Assembly (NCBI RefSeq): GCF_041916975.1
Contig: NZ_JAYRYK010000001.1
Span: 2,914,001 to 2,978,000 of the forward strand
Source of the DNA: Sphingosinicella sp041916975
GTDB taxonomy: Bacteria; Pseudomonadota; Alphaproteobacteria; Sphingomonadales; Sphingomonadaceae
Reading direction: 5' to 3'
DNA length: 64,000 nt
A program made the translations under genes and the position numbers. The notes below the pieces were generated by a model, which made no database searches, was not told the origin of the DNA, and saw only the letters and a program-made list of their open reading frames with translations. Below are positions 41,212 to 50,258 of this stretch, piece after piece (the first letter of the stretch is position 1; every line of letters starts with the position of its first letter).

Positions 41212-42477
41212 GTGGAGCAGATTTCGGGTGTACCGGCGCGCGCGGCGGCGCTTGCGCTTTTACAGGCGGTGTTGTGGCGGGGCGAACCGCTGGACCGTTC
41301 GATCGATCGCGCCTTTCGCAAGCTTGATGCGCCCGCCGATCGCGGCCTTGCGCGCGCGATCGTTTCGGGTGTGCTGCGGCACCTCCCAGATCTCGACGCG
41401 CTGATCGACGGCGCGACGAAGAAGCCCCTGCCGGACGATGCGCGCGCGCGCATGGTGCTGCGCATGGCGCTCGTCCAGACGATCCTCCTTGAAACGCCGC
41501 CGCACGCGGTGATCGCAACGGCGCTGCCGCTTCTCGAAGGCGGGCCGCGTAGGCTTGCGCACGGCGTGCTTTCGACGCTGCTGAAGCAGGGCGCCGCGTT
41601 GCCGTCTCCGCCGGGCCTGCCCGATCTGTGGACGGTGCGCTGGGGCGCGTCGTGGGGTGAGGATGTGGTCGCGGCCGCCGCCGTTGGCCTTGGCGCGGAA
41701 CCGCCGCTCGACCTGACGCTTCGCGATGCGGGCGAGACGGCGATGTGGGCGGAGGCGCTCGGCGGCACCTCGCTGATCCCCGGGCATGTTCGGCTGGCGC
41801 GGCATGGACGCATCGAAGAGCTGCCCGGCTTCGAAGAGGGCGCGTGGTGGGTGCAGGATTTGGCGGCGTCGCTGCCGGCGCGGCTGCTGGACGCGAAGGC
41901 GGGAGAGGCAATCGCCGATCTTTGCGCCGCGCCGGGGGGCAAGACTCTGCAACTCGCCGCTGCGGGTGCGCAGGTGACGGCGCTCGACATTTCCGAGAAT
42001 CGCATCGCCCGGGTGCGTGAGAATATGGAACGCACGGGGCTTGCGGCGGAGGTCGTTGCGGGTGACGCGCTCAAGTGGAAACCGGCCGCGCCGCTCGATG
42101 CGGTGCTGCTTGATGCGCCCTGTTCGGGCACCGGCATCTTCCGGCGGCACCCGGACGTTCTGCACCTGAAATCGGCGCGTCAGATCGGCGAACTCGTGCG
42201 GATGCAGGCGGCGCTGATGGATCATGCATTCGACATGCTGAAGCCCGGCGGGCGGATGCTCTACTGCGTCTGCTCGCTGGAACGCGATGAAGGCGAGTCG
42301 CAGGTTGCGGCATTCCTCTCGCGGACGCCGTGGGCGCGCTCTCTTCCGGTGGATGTGGAGAGCCTTCCGGCCGGAATTTCGCCGAATTCCGAGGGTTTCG
42401 TGCGTACGCTACCTGGTCAGCTTGCCGCGGACGGAGGCCTCGATGGGTTTTTCATGGCGCGCATCGCGAGGGTTTGA
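41212..42477 (+). CDS. rsmB: 16S rRNA m5C methyltransferase (RsmB-like)
   Basis: A 421-residue protein with an N-terminal NusB-like domain (about 1-140: ARAAALALLQAVL...) and a C-terminal SAM-dependent methyltransferase. Motif I is DLCAAPGGKTLQLA, motif IV DAPCSGTGIFRRHPD, and motif VI CVCSLERDEGE with the catalytic Cys. The NusB fusion marks RsmB, which methylates C967 of 16S rRNA, rather than RsmF. The start is GTG 41212, 2 bp after htpX. Confidence 0.9.
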   Translation: MEQISGVPARAAALALLQAVLWRGEPLDRSIDRAFRKLDAPADRGLARAIVSGVLRHLPDLDALIDGATKKPLPDDARARMVLRMALVQTILLETPPHAVIATALPLLEGGPRRLAHGVLSTLLKQGAALPSPPGLPDLWTVRWGASWGEDVVAAAAVGLGAEPPLDLTLRDAGETAMWAEALGGTSLIPGHVRLARHGRIEELPGFEEGAWWVQDLAASLPARLLDAKAGEAIADLCAAPGGKTLQLAAAGAQVTALDISENRIARVRENMERTGLAAEVVAGDALKWKPAAPLDAVLLDAPCSGTGIFRRHPDVLHLKSARQIGELVRMQAALMDHAFDMLKPGGRMLYCVCSLERDEGESQVAAFLSRTPWARSLPVDVESLPAGISPNSEGFVRTLPGQLAADGGLDGFFMARIARV

Positions 42478-42521
42478 GCCGCGAATTTGACCTCCCGGCA
42501 CGGGATGTTAAAGCCGGTCAC

Positions 42522-43193
42522 ATGCAGCAGCCTGTCCGTATCGCGCCCTCCATCCTTTCCGCTGATTTTGCCGATCTCGGCGCCGAGGTGCGGCGCATCG
42601 ATGCGGCGGGGGCGGACTATATTCATGTTGACGTGATGGACGGGCATTTCGTGCCAAACATCACGATCGGGCCCGCTGTGGTGAAGGCGCTGCGGCCGCA
42701 CACGGCGAAACCCTTCGACGTGCATCTGATGATCGCGCCGGTTGATCTGTACCTTGAAGCCTTCGCGGCGGCGGGCGCGGACATTCTTTCCGTGCACCCC
42801 GAATCGGGGCCGCATTTGCACCGTACGGTCCAGACGATCCGTACACTCGGCAAGAAGGCGGGTGTGGTGCTGAACCCCGCGACGCCGCTCAGCGTGCTCG
42901 ATTATGTGATCGAGGATCTGGACCTCGTGCTGGTGATGAGCGTGAACCCCGGATTCGGCGGGCAGTCGTTCATCGACAGCCAGCTTCGCAAGATCGAGGC
43001 GATCCGGAAGCTCATTGACGCGACGGGCAAGACCATCGACCTCGAAGTCGACGGCGGCATCGACATGGCGACCGCGCCGCGCGCCATCGCGGCGGGCGCG
43101 GACGTGCTCGTTGCGGGCACGGCGACCTTCCGCGGCGGCCCGGACGCCTATGCGGCAAACATCGCACGCCTCAGGGGAGGCGGCGTGGCGTGA
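42522..43193 (+). CDS. rpe: Ribulose-phosphate 3-epimerase
   Basis: A 223-residue TIM-barrel enzyme interconverting ribulose 5-phosphate and xylulose 5-phosphate. Metal and catalytic landmarks: APSILSADFADL (Ser, Asp), HVDVMDGHFVPNITIGP, HLMI, MSVNPGFGGQ and EVDGGID. Its stop overlaps the next GTG start (GTGA). Confidence 0.97.
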   Translation: MQQPVRIAPSILSADFADLGAEVRRIDAAGADYIHVDVMDGHFVPNITIGPAVVKALRPHTAKPFDVHLMIAPVDLYLEAFAAAGADILSVHPESGPHLHRTVQTIRTLGKKAGVVLNPATPLSVLDYVIEDLDLVLVMSVNPGFGGQSFIDSQLRKIEAIRKLIDATGKTIDLEVDGGIDMATAPRAIAAGADVLVAGTATFRGGPDAYAANIARLRGGGVA

Positions 43194-44914
43194 GCGATGC
43201 GGGCGGCAGGGATGATGACGGCCAGCGCCTGACGCGCGGGCGCGGCGCCGCGCGGACGCTCGGCGCGCGCCTGTCCGAAAAGCTCGCCCGCATCGGCTAT
43301 GCGACGCCGCTCCACAACCGCAAGCTGCGCGGGCGGCCGCCGCTGAAACTGCTCGCGGTAACGGCGGACCCGATCGTGGGCGATGTCGCTGCGGGGCGCG
43401 AGATCGCGGCGGGCAAGCTCAGCTTCGGCGGGCATACGGAGGCGGTCCGCACGCTCAACTTCGCGACGGCGCGTGCGCCGCTCGCGTGGCGCGAATGGGT
43501 GCACGGCTTCGAGTGGCTGCGCGACCTTGCCGCGGCGAGCGACCGCAAGAAGGGCGCGATCGTCGCCGAACTCGTCGTCGAGGCGTGGCTTGCGAGCTAC
43601 CGCGAGTACGACGAACTCGCGTGGCGCGCCGATCTCGCCGGGCGGCGGCTGATGTATTGGCCGCTCTATGCGCCCTACATCCTGTCGCGCAGCGATCCGA
43701 TCTATCGCAGCCTCGTGCTCAACCACCTCGCCCGCGCCGCACGCCATGTCGATCGTGCGTGCGAGAAAATGCCGGAGGGGCTGCCGCGCGTGGAGGCGGC
43801 TGCAGGCCTGCTCGCGGCGGGGCTGATCCTGCCCGAAGGCGCGGCACGGACGGTGCGCGCCGAGAACGCGCTCAGGAAAGCGCTCGAAGACGTGCTGCTT
43901 CCGGGTGGCGGCGTCGCCAGCCGGCGGCCTTCGGATGCGCTCGCGCTCCTCGAGCGGCTGTTGACGCTCCGGGCGTTCTACGAAGCGCGCAAGACCGAGC
44001 TTTCCGAAGTGGTCGCCGAGGCGATCGAGACGGTGTCGTCGGGCGTGAAGGGGCTGCTGCTCGGCGACGGGCGGCTTGCCTCGATCCACGGCGGCAACGT
44101 CTGCGCGCCGGAACGGATCGCCAAGGCGCTCGCGCTCGTCGGCGGCAACGTGCGGCCGACGCGGAACGGTGCGGCGTCCGGCTTCCAGCGCATGGACGCG
44201 GGCAAGACGGTTATCGTCGTCGATGCGGGGCCGCCGCCCGCCAAGGACGTGGGCAGCGGCGCGCACGCGGGGACGCTCGCGTTCGAAATGTCGGACGGCG
44301 ACGCGCGCATGGTCATCAACTGCGGCGGCGCGGACGGCGCGGCGGCGGCGCTGCCGGATGCCCTCGAAGGTCTGCTGCGGACGACGGCCGCGCATTCCAC
44401 GCTCATCGTGAACGACACCAATTCGACACGGCTGCTCGTCGGCGGCGGGCTCGGCAAAGGTGTCGGCGAGGTCGTCGTCACGCGCCATGAAAGCGAGGAG
44501 GGCTGCTGGCTCGACGCGACACACGACGGCTATGCGAAGCGCTTCGGCGTCATCCACCGCCGCCGTATCTTCCTTGCCGCCGACGGTCGCGACATTCGCG
44601 GCGAGGACGCGCTTGAACCCGCGCGCGCGACGCGGCTGCTCGGGCGCCGCAAGGCGATCCCGTTCGACGTGCGCTTCCACCTTGCGCCCGGTGTCGAGGC
44701 GACGCCGACGGCGGACGGCAAGGGCGCGCTCGTGAAGCTGGCGGCGGGGCGCGTGTGGCAGATGAAGGTGCGCGGCGGCCGCCTGACGGTTGACGAGAGC
44801 ATCTTCGTCGACGAAAGCGGCAAACATCGCAGCGTGGCGCAGATCGTCGTCAGCGGCGGAACGGAAAGTGGCGGCGCGACGGTCAACTGGTCGTTCAAGC
44901 GCGCAAGCAAGTAA
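43190..44914 (+). CDS. Heparinase II/III-like family protein
   Basis: A 574-residue protein without a signal peptide. An alpha-toroid N-terminal half (FGGHTEAVRTLNFA...HGFEWLRDLAAA; LYAPYILSRSD) and a C-terminal beta-sandwich (AFEMSDGDARMVINCGG; AHSTLIVNDTNS; WLDATHDGYAKRFGVIHRR) match heparinase II/III-like proteins. True polysaccharide lyases of this family are usually exported; this one appears cytoplasmic, and the substrate is unknown. It lies between rpe and purH, an arrangement I recognise as conserved in alphaproteobacteria. GTG start 43190 overlaps rpe. Confidence 0.85.
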   Translation: MSDAGGRDDDGQRLTRGRGAARTLGARLSEKLARIGYATPLHNRKLRGRPPLKLLAVTADPIVGDVAAGREIAAGKLSFGGHTEAVRTLNFATARAPLAWREWVHGFEWLRDLAAASDRKKGAIVAELVVEAWLASYREYDELAWRADLAGRRLMYWPLYAPYILSRSDPIYRSLVLNHLARAARHVDRACEKMPEGLPRVEAAAGLLAAGLILPEGAARTVRAENALRKALEDVLLPGGGVASRRPSDALALLERLLTLRAFYEARKTELSEVVAEAIETVSSGVKGLLLGDGRLASIHGGNVCAPERIAKALALVGGNVRPTRNGAASGFQRMDAGKTVIVVDAGPPPAKDVGSGAHAGTLAFEMSDGDARMVINCGGADGAAAALPDALEGLLRTTAAHSTLIVNDTNSTRLLVGGGLGKGVGEVVVTRHESEEGCWLDATHDGYAKRFGVIHRRRIFLAADGRDIRGEDALEPARATRLLGRRKAIPFDVRFHLAPGVEATPTADGKGALVKLAAGRVWQMKVRGGRLTVDESIFVDESGKHRSVAQIVVSGGTESGGATVNWSFKRASK

Positions 44915-44931
44915 TAGGCAGGATAGTGACG

Positions 44932-46524
44932 ATGAGCGAGATGCCGGTGAAGGTCACCCGGGCACTGATTTCGGTTTCGGACAAGACGGGTGTGGTCGAC
45001 CTCGCGAAAGCACTCGCGGCGCGGGGTGTGGAACTGCTGTCGACCGGCGGCACGGCGAAGGCGCTGCGCGACGCGGGGCTCGCCGTGAAGGACGTGTCCG
45101 AGCACACGGGCTTCCCGGAGATGATGGACGGGCGCCTGAAGACCCTGCACCCCAAGGTGCACGGCGGGCTTCTGGCGCTGCGCGATCATCCCGAGCACGC
45201 CGCCGCGATGCGCGACCATGACATCGCGCCGATCGATGTGGTGGTGGTGAACCTCTACCCGTTTGAGGCGACTGTGGCGAAGGGCGCGGCGCGCGACGAG
45301 ATCATCGAGAACATCGACATCGGCGGGCCTTCGATGGTGCGCTCGGCGGCGAAGAACCATGGGTTTGTCGCGATCCTCACAGATCCGGCCGACTATGCGG
45401 AGTTCATTGCGGCGCTGGAGGCGAATGACGGCGCGACCGATCTTGCGCTGAGGAAGCGCCTCGCGGCGAAGGCGTTCGCGGCGACGGCGGCGTATGATAG
45501 CGCAATCTCGTCCTGGTTCGCGTTCGGCGATCAGGGCAAGCTGTTCCCCGATACGCTGACGGTCGCGATGACGCGCGGCGACGAACTGCGCTACGGCGAG
45601 AACCCGCACCAGAAGGCGGCGTTCTATGCGCCGCGCGGGCCGCACACCAAGGGTATCGGACAGGCCCGGCAGGTGCAGGGCAAGGAACTCAGCTACAACA
45701 ATCTGAACGATGCCGACGGTGCGCTCGAACTCATCGCCGAGTTCAAGGATGCAGGTCCGGCGGTCGCGATCATCAAGCACGCGAACCCGTGCGGCGTGTC
45801 GACGGGCGACAGCCTTGCCGAAGCCTATGGCGCGGCACTTGCCTGCGATCCCGTCTCGGCGTTCGGCGGCATCATTGCGGTGAACCGGCCGCTCGACGCG
45901 GCGGCGGCGGAGGCGATCACCGGTATCTTCACCGAGGTGGTCGTGGCGCCCGATGCCGACGAAGCGGCGCTCGCGATCTTCGCGAAGAAGAAGAACCTGC
46001 GCCTGCTGCTCACCGAATTGCCGGACCCGGCGCGCGGGGGCCTCTCGCTCAAGACCATCGCGGGGGGCTATCTGCTGCAATCGCGCGACAACGGCGCGAT
46101 CGGTGTCGATGACCTGAAGGTCGTTACGGCGCGCCAGCCGAGCCCGCAGGAACTTGCCGACATGCTGTTCGCATGGCGTGTGGCGAAGCACGTAAAATCG
46201 AACGCCATCGTCTACGCGAAGGACGGCGCGACTGCCGGCATCGGCGCGGGGCAGATGAGCCGGCTCGACTCAGCGCGCATTGCCGCGTGGAAGGCGCGCG
46301 ACGCTGCCGAGGCCGCAGGCTGGGCGCAGGTGAAAACTGTCGGTTCGGCAGTGGCTTCGGACGCGTTCTTCCCGTTCGCAGACGGGCTGCTCGCAGCGGC
46401 GGATGCGGGTGCGACGGCCGTGATCCAGCCCGGCGGCTCGATCCGCGACGATGAGGTGATTGCGGCCGCGAACGAGAAGGGCCTCGCGATGGCGTTCACC
46501 GGGATGCGCCACTTCCGCCACTAG
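44932..46524 (+). CDS. purH: Bifunctional AICAR transformylase / IMP cyclohydrolase
   Basis: A 530-residue enzyme of the last two steps of IMP synthesis. The N-terminal MGS-like IMP cyclohydrolase (ALISVSDKTG...LLSTGGTAKALRDAG; VDGRxKTLHPKVHGG-type block as MDGRLKTLHPKVHGG) is followed by the transformylase (LRYGENPHQKAAFY; VAIIKHANPCGVS; the C-terminal TGMRHFRH). It starts 17 bp after the heparinase-like gene. A long stem-loop repeat begins at its stop codon. Confidence 0.97.
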   Translation: MSEMPVKVTRALISVSDKTGVVDLAKALAARGVELLSTGGTAKALRDAGLAVKDVSEHTGFPEMMDGRLKTLHPKVHGGLLALRDHPEHAAAMRDHDIAPIDVVVVNLYPFEATVAKGAARDEIIENIDIGGPSMVRSAAKNHGFVAILTDPADYAEFIAALEANDGATDLALRKRLAAKAFAATAAYDSAISSWFAFGDQGKLFPDTLTVAMTRGDELRYGENPHQKAAFYAPRGPHTKGIGQARQVQGKELSYNNLNDADGALELIAEFKDAGPAVAIIKHANPCGVSTGDSLAEAYGAALACDPVSAFGGIIAVNRPLDAAAAEAITGIFTEVVVAPDADEAALAIFAKKKNLRLLLTELPDPARGGLSLKTIAGGYLLQSRDNGAIGVDDLKVVTARQPSPQELADMLFAWRVAKHVKSNAIVYAKDGATAGIGAGQMSRLDSARIAAWKARDAAEAAGWAQVKTVGSAVASDAFFPFADGLLAAADAGATAVIQPGGSIRDDEVIAAANEKGLAMAFTGMRHFRH

Positions 46525-46665
46525 GACGGCCCGATCTTCCGCCCAGGGCGGGCTGCAAACGTCGGCTTTCTGCGCTTCCGGTGCTCACGTACTGTAAGTA
46601 CGTTGCGCTCCGGTTCTCGAAATCCACCATTTTCGCTCCGCCCTGGGCGGAAGCTCGAGCCGTCC
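46524..46665. repeat. Long stem-loop repeat, copy 1
   Basis: Outer arms pair GGACGGC (46524-46530 with 46659-46665) and a perfect 16-bp helix (46536-46551 with 46638-46653). The core has an inner hairpin with ACGTACT (46587-46593) and AGTACGT (46597-46603). The core closely resembles that of copy 2 (47228-47366), while the stems differ in sequence yet still pair. It starts exactly at the purH stop codon, so it probably acts as a terminator or 3'-end stabiliser. Confidence 0.85.
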
Positions 46666-46746
46666 TCAAGCGCTTTTGCGAATCGTTCCGCTTTCGCTTT
46701 GAAAGGCGTAGGCTTCGGGCTTCGCAATAGCGCGAGGGAGGAAGCC

Positions 46747-47232
46747 ATGCGTGTTCTCTGTCTTGGCGTAGTGTTGGCGTTTTCGGCATCCACGGCGCTG
46801 GCGGCGGACATGAAGCTTTCGCCCGCCGATACGGCGGCGGCGTTCAAGGCGGCGGGGTTCGCGAAGAAGGGGAACCGCTGGGAAAGCTGCGGTGATCCCG
46901 GCACGGCGGCCTACACGCCGGGCACGATCGACCTGGTGCGGGATCTGAACGGAGACGGCCAGCCGGAAGCCGTCATTTCCGAAGGCAGCAGCTTTTGCTT
47001 CGGCAACACCGGGACAGGCTACGCGATCGTCAGCAAGCAGGCGGCGGGCGGCTGGAAGCTGATCACCGGCGGCCCCGGCATCCCGAACCTGCTCACCACG
47101 AAGGGCGCGGGCGGCTGGCCCGACATCGAGATAGGCGGGCCCGGTTTCTGCTTCCCGGTCGAGCGATGGAACGGCAAGGAATACCGGTTGCATCGGCATC
47201 AGTATGAAGGCAAGGCCTGCCGCCCAAGATAG
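46747..47232 (+). CDS. Exported protein of unknown function
   Basis: A 161-residue protein with a signal peptide ending near ALAAD (about 20). The mature part has four Cys and a DLNGDGQPEAVISEG segment reminiscent of FG-GAP/EF-hand-like Ca loops (about 65-80), followed by Gly-rich strands. GGGAGGAAG precedes the ATG. It is bracketed by two copies of a long stem-loop repeat. I do not recognise a specific family; conserved periplasmic proteins of this sort occur in sphingomonads. Confidence 0.7.
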   Translation: MRVLCLGVVLAFSASTALAADMKLSPADTAAAFKAAGFAKKGNRWESCGDPGTAAYTPGTIDLVRDLNGDGQPEAVISEGSSFCFGNTGTGYAIVSKQAAGGWKLITGGPGIPNLLTTKGAGGWPDIEIGGPGFCFPVERWNGKEYRLHRHQYEGKACRPR

Positions 47233-47366
47233 GCCGCAATCCGGGTCAGGCTGGCCTGCAAAGCACGACTTTCTGTGCTTCCGGTGCTCACGGACTCTTG
47301 TCCGCTGCGCGCCGGTTCTCGAATGTCATCCTTTTCGGCTCGGCCGGACCCGGATTCCGACCTATC
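47228..47366. repeat. Long stem-loop repeat, copy 2
   Basis: Outer arms GATAGG (47228-47233) with CCTATC (47361-47366) and AATCCGGGTC (47238-47247) with GACCCGGATT (47347-47356). Inner hairpin CGGAC-TCTT-GTCCG (47291-47304). Core segments such as CTTCCGGTGCTCACG and CGGTTCTCGAA are shared with copy 1. It starts at the stop codon of the exported protein and ends 25 bp before trmB. Confidence 0.85.
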
Positions 47367-47391
47367 CTCCAATGTCGACCAGTGAGTTTTG

Positions 47392-48072
47392 ATGTCCGAT
47401 CCGACCACCATTCGCCGCCTTTACGGACGCCGCCAGGCGTTTGCGCTTCGCAATCGGGCGCAGCGGCTTGTCGAGGAATTGCTGCCCACCGTGGCGATTC
47501 CCACGGAGGGGCCGCTGGATGCCGCGCGGCTGTTCGGCGACGCGCGACTGCTGGAGCTGGAGATCGGGTTCGGCAAGGGTGAGCATCTCGTTGCCCATGC
47601 CGCCGCACGGCCGGAGACGGGGTTCATCGGCTGTGAGCCGTTTCTGAACGGTGTCACCGGCCTGCTCGGCCACATCGAGGACGAGGGGCTGACGAATGTC
47701 CGCGTTCATGACGGCGATGCGCTGAACGTGCTGGAACGTTTGCCCGATGCGGCGCTTGAGCGGGTGTATCTGCTCCACCCCGATCCGTGGCCGAAGGCGC
47801 GGCACGCCAAGCGGCGTTTCGTCAATCCGGGGCCGCTCGATCGCATCGCCGCGAAGCTGAAGCCGGGCGGCGAGTTTCGGCTCGCCACCGATCATCCCGT
47901 CTACATGCGCTGGGCGGTGATGCAGATGGCGCGGCGGACTGACTTTGAGTGGCTTGCCGAGCATCCTTCCGACTGGGAAACTCGCCCCGATGACTGGCCG
48001 CCGACGCGCTACGGCGAATGGGCGGCGGGCGAAGGACGGCCGATCTGGTATTTCCGGTATCGGCGGCGATAG
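47392..48072 (+). CDS. trmB: tRNA (guanine-N7-)-methyltransferase
   Basis: A 226-residue SAM methyltransferase producing m7G46 in tRNA. Motif I LELEIGFGKGEHL, the TrmB-specific FIGCEPF, and HPDPWPKARHAKRRF are visible, with the C-terminal TRYGEWAAGEGRP. Start ATG 47392, directly preceded by an in-frame TTG. It lies just after a stem-loop repeat, so it likely has its own promoter within or near that repeat. Confidence 0.95.
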   Translation: MSDPTTIRRLYGRRQAFALRNRAQRLVEELLPTVAIPTEGPLDAARLFGDARLLELEIGFGKGEHLVAHAAARPETGFIGCEPFLNGVTGLLGHIEDEGLTNVRVHDGDALNVLERLPDAALERVYLLHPDPWPKARHAKRRFVNPGPLDRIAAKLKPGGEFRLATDHPVYMRWAVMQMARRTDFEWLAEHPSDWETRPDDWPPTRYGEWAAGEGRPIWYFRYRRR

Positions 48073-48082
48073 GAGTGTGGAC

Positions 48083-48895
48083 ATGACTGCGAACGAAGCC
48101 CCCGTGACGACAGCTGTGACGACAGCGATGGAAGGCGGCGTTCTGCGGTTGACGCTGAATGCGCCGTCCGCGCGCAACAGCCTGTCCTTCGCGATGATCG
48201 AGGCGCTGCGCGCCGCGCTCCGCGATGCGGATGCGGACCGCGCAGTGCGTGTCATCGTGATCGCGGCAGCGGGGCATGTGTTTTCCGCCGGGCATGACCT
48301 TAAGGAGATGGATGCCGCGCGCGCCGCGGAGGACGGTGGCCGCGGCGCGTTCATTCGGCTGTTCGAGGCGTGCGGCCAGCTGATGCAGGAGGTCGTGAAC
48401 CATCGCTGCCCGGTGATCGCCGAGGTGGCGGGCGTCGCGACGGCGGCCGGGTGCCAGCTCGTTGCGAGCTGCGACCTTGCCGTGGCGGGCAAGGCCGCGC
48501 GGTTCGCGACGCCGGGCGTGCGGATCGGGCTGTTCTGCTCGACGCCGATGGTGGCGCTCACGCGCAACCTTTCGGCCAAGCACGCGATGGAGATGCTGCT
48601 GACGGGTGACCTCATCGACGCGGCGCGCGCGGCCGAGATCGGTCTCGTTAACCGCGTGGTGGATGACGCCGCGCTCACAGCCGAGACGATGGCGTTTGCG
48701 GCGCAGATCGCGGGGCGCTCGCAGCTCACCGTCGGCATCGGCAAGCGCGCCTTCTATGCGCAGCGCGAAATGCCGCTCGCCGAGGCCTATGCCTATGCGT
48801 CGACGGTGATGGCGGAAAACATGATGGCGGCCGATGCCTGCGAGGGCATCGGCGCCTTCATCGCGAAACGCGATCCCGTCTGGCGGGATCAGTAA
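48083..48895 (+). CDS. Enoyl-CoA hydratase/isomerase family protein
   Basis: A 270-residue crotonase-fold protein. The oxyanion segments FSAGHDLKEMD (CoA-binding SAGxDLKE) and AEVAGVATAAGCQLVASCDLAVA are clear. The catalytic Glu pair of true hydratases is not obvious: the second region reads GIRIGLFCSTP-like (VRIGLFCST), as in ECHDC3-type members, so its activity may differ from 2-enoyl-CoA hydration. GGAG precedes ATG 48083. Ends in a 7-bp overlap with the convergent sugar dehydrogenase. Confidence 0.85.
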   Translation: MTANEAPVTTAVTTAMEGGVLRLTLNAPSARNSLSFAMIEALRAALRDADADRAVRVIVIAAAGHVFSAGHDLKEMDAARAAEDGGRGAFIRLFEACGQLMQEVVNHRCPVIAEVAGVATAAGCQLVASCDLAVAGKAARFATPGVRIGLFCSTPMVALTRNLSAKHAMEMLLTGDLIDAARAAEIGLVNRVVDDAALTAETMAFAAQIAGRSQLTVGIGKRAFYAQREMPLAEAYAYASTVMAENMMAADACEGIGAFIAKRDPVWRDQ

Positions 48896-50043
48896 GCGGG
48901 CGTCAGCTTCAGGAGGCGACCGTTCTCGCCGTCCTCAAGTAGCCAGATCGCGCCGTCCGGGCCTTGTTCGACGGCGCGGATGCGGGCTTCCATCGGCCAC
49001 TGGTCGGCCTTGGTCGCGGTCTCGCCGTTCAGGTCGACACGGATCAGCGCCTCGCCCGAAAGTGCGCCGATGAAGGCGTCGCCCTTCCAGTCGGGGAACA
49101 GGTCGCCCTTGTAGATGAGCAGGCTTGAGGGCGAGATCGAGGGGTTCCAGAACACCTTCGGCGGCTCGAAGCCGTCGCCCGGCTTGTGGTCCGGAATGTC
49201 CTTGCCGTCGTAGTGATCGCCGTTCGAGGCCTTGGGATAGCCGTAGTTGGTTCCAGCCTTGATGAGATTGAGTTCGTCGCCGCCCTTCGGTCCCATCTCC
49301 ATTTCCCAGAGACGGCCGTCGCTGTCGAAATCGATGCCGAGCGGATTGCGGATGCCGTAAGCCCAGACCTGCGCCTTCACGCGGCCCTGATCGTAGAAGG
49401 GGTTGTCCGACGGGATCATGCCGGTGTCGGAAAGGCGCACGATCTTGCCGAGATTGGAATTCAAATCCTGCGCGGGATCGAACTTCTGCCGCTCGCCGCT
49501 CGACACGTACATCATGCCGTCCGGGCCGAAGGCGATTCGGTGGCCGTAGTGGCCCTGTCCGCTGACCTTGGGTTCCTGCCGCCAGATCACCTGCAGGCCC
49601 TCGATACGGGGCGCACCGCCATCCAGCACAAGCTTGCCGCGCGCCACAGCAGCGCCGCGCGTGTCGCCGTCGCCGGCTTCGGCGAAGCTCAGGTAGATAT
49701 AGCCGTTGTTCGCGAAATCCGGGTGCACCGCGACGTCGCCGAGGCCACCCTGTCCGCCGTAGTCGACCTTGGGCACGCCCGCGACATCGACCGTGTCGCC
49801 GCCGAGGCGGACCAGCTTCAGCACGCCTTTCTTCTCGGTGACGAGGATGCGGCCATCGGGGAGGAAGGCGAGCGCCCACGGCTCTTCGAACGTGCCCATT
49901 TCGGCCGAGGTGAAGGGCTTGCCCGACTTTGTCGTGGCGGCGGGTGCGGTGTCGGCGCTGTCGTTGGCGGCGGAGCCGTTTGCGCCGCAGGCGGCGAGGG
50001 CGAGTGCGGAAACGAGAGCGAGCGCGGGGAAAGAGCGGATCAT
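48889..50043 (-). CDS. PQQ-dependent sugar dehydrogenase family lipoprotein (YliI-like)
   Basis: A 384-residue protein with lipobox LAAC (about residue 19) and a six-bladed beta-propeller of the soluble glucose dehydrogenase/Asd family: EEPWALAFLPDGRILVTE, GGQGGLGDVAVHPDF, GHYGHRIAFGPDGMMYVSSG with the catalytic His, and YGIRNPLGIDF. It oxidises aldose sugars with PQQ in the periplasm. No pqq biosynthesis genes are in the window, so cofactor supply cannot be judged. Confidence 0.88.
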   Translation of the reverse strand: MIRSFPALALVSALALAACGANGSAANDSADTAPAATTKSGKPFTSAEMGTFEEPWALAFLPDGRILVTEKKGVLKLVRLGGDTVDVAGVPKVDYGGQGGLGDVAVHPDFANNGYIYLSFAEAGDGDTRGAAVARGKLVLDGGAPRIEGLQVIWRQEPKVSGQGHYGHRIAFGPDGMMYVSSGERQKFDPAQDLNSNLGKIVRLSDTGMIPSDNPFYDQGRVKAQVWAYGIRNPLGIDFDSDGRLWEMEMGPKGGDELNLIKAGTNYGYPKASNGDHYDGKDIPDHKPGDGFEPPKVFWNPSISPSSLLIYKGDLFPDWKGDAFIGALSGEALIRVDLNGETATKADQWPMEARIRAVEQGPDGAIWLLEDGENGRLLKLTPAY

Positions 50044-50137
50044 TGCAGCAATGTCTCCATTTTCGGGGAATGGGCGCAGGCTAGCCGGGTGTTGGGCCGC
50101 TGACAAATCTCTATACCCATGCCTGGGCGTGGTGCTC

Positions 50138-50166
50138 TTGCGAGGCGCAGGGTTTGCGCCTATATG
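50138..50166 (+). promoter_or_regulatory. Candidate promoter of the rimP-nusA-infB operon
   Basis: TTGCGA (50138-50143) and TATATG (50161-50166) are separated by exactly 17 bp. The spacer is itself an inverted repeat, GGCGCA (50144-50149) with TGCGCC (50155-50160). A second hairpin (CGGTTCC, 50203-50209; GGAACCG, 50217-50223) lies in the leader before rimP. Confidence 0.45.
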
Positions 50167-50258
50167 GGCAGCGTTCTCCACATGGGTAGTCCAAGAGGAG
50201 GTCGGTTCCAAGGTTCGGAACCGGCGCCGAAGGGTCGTATCTGCAAGGGAGCAGGAGT

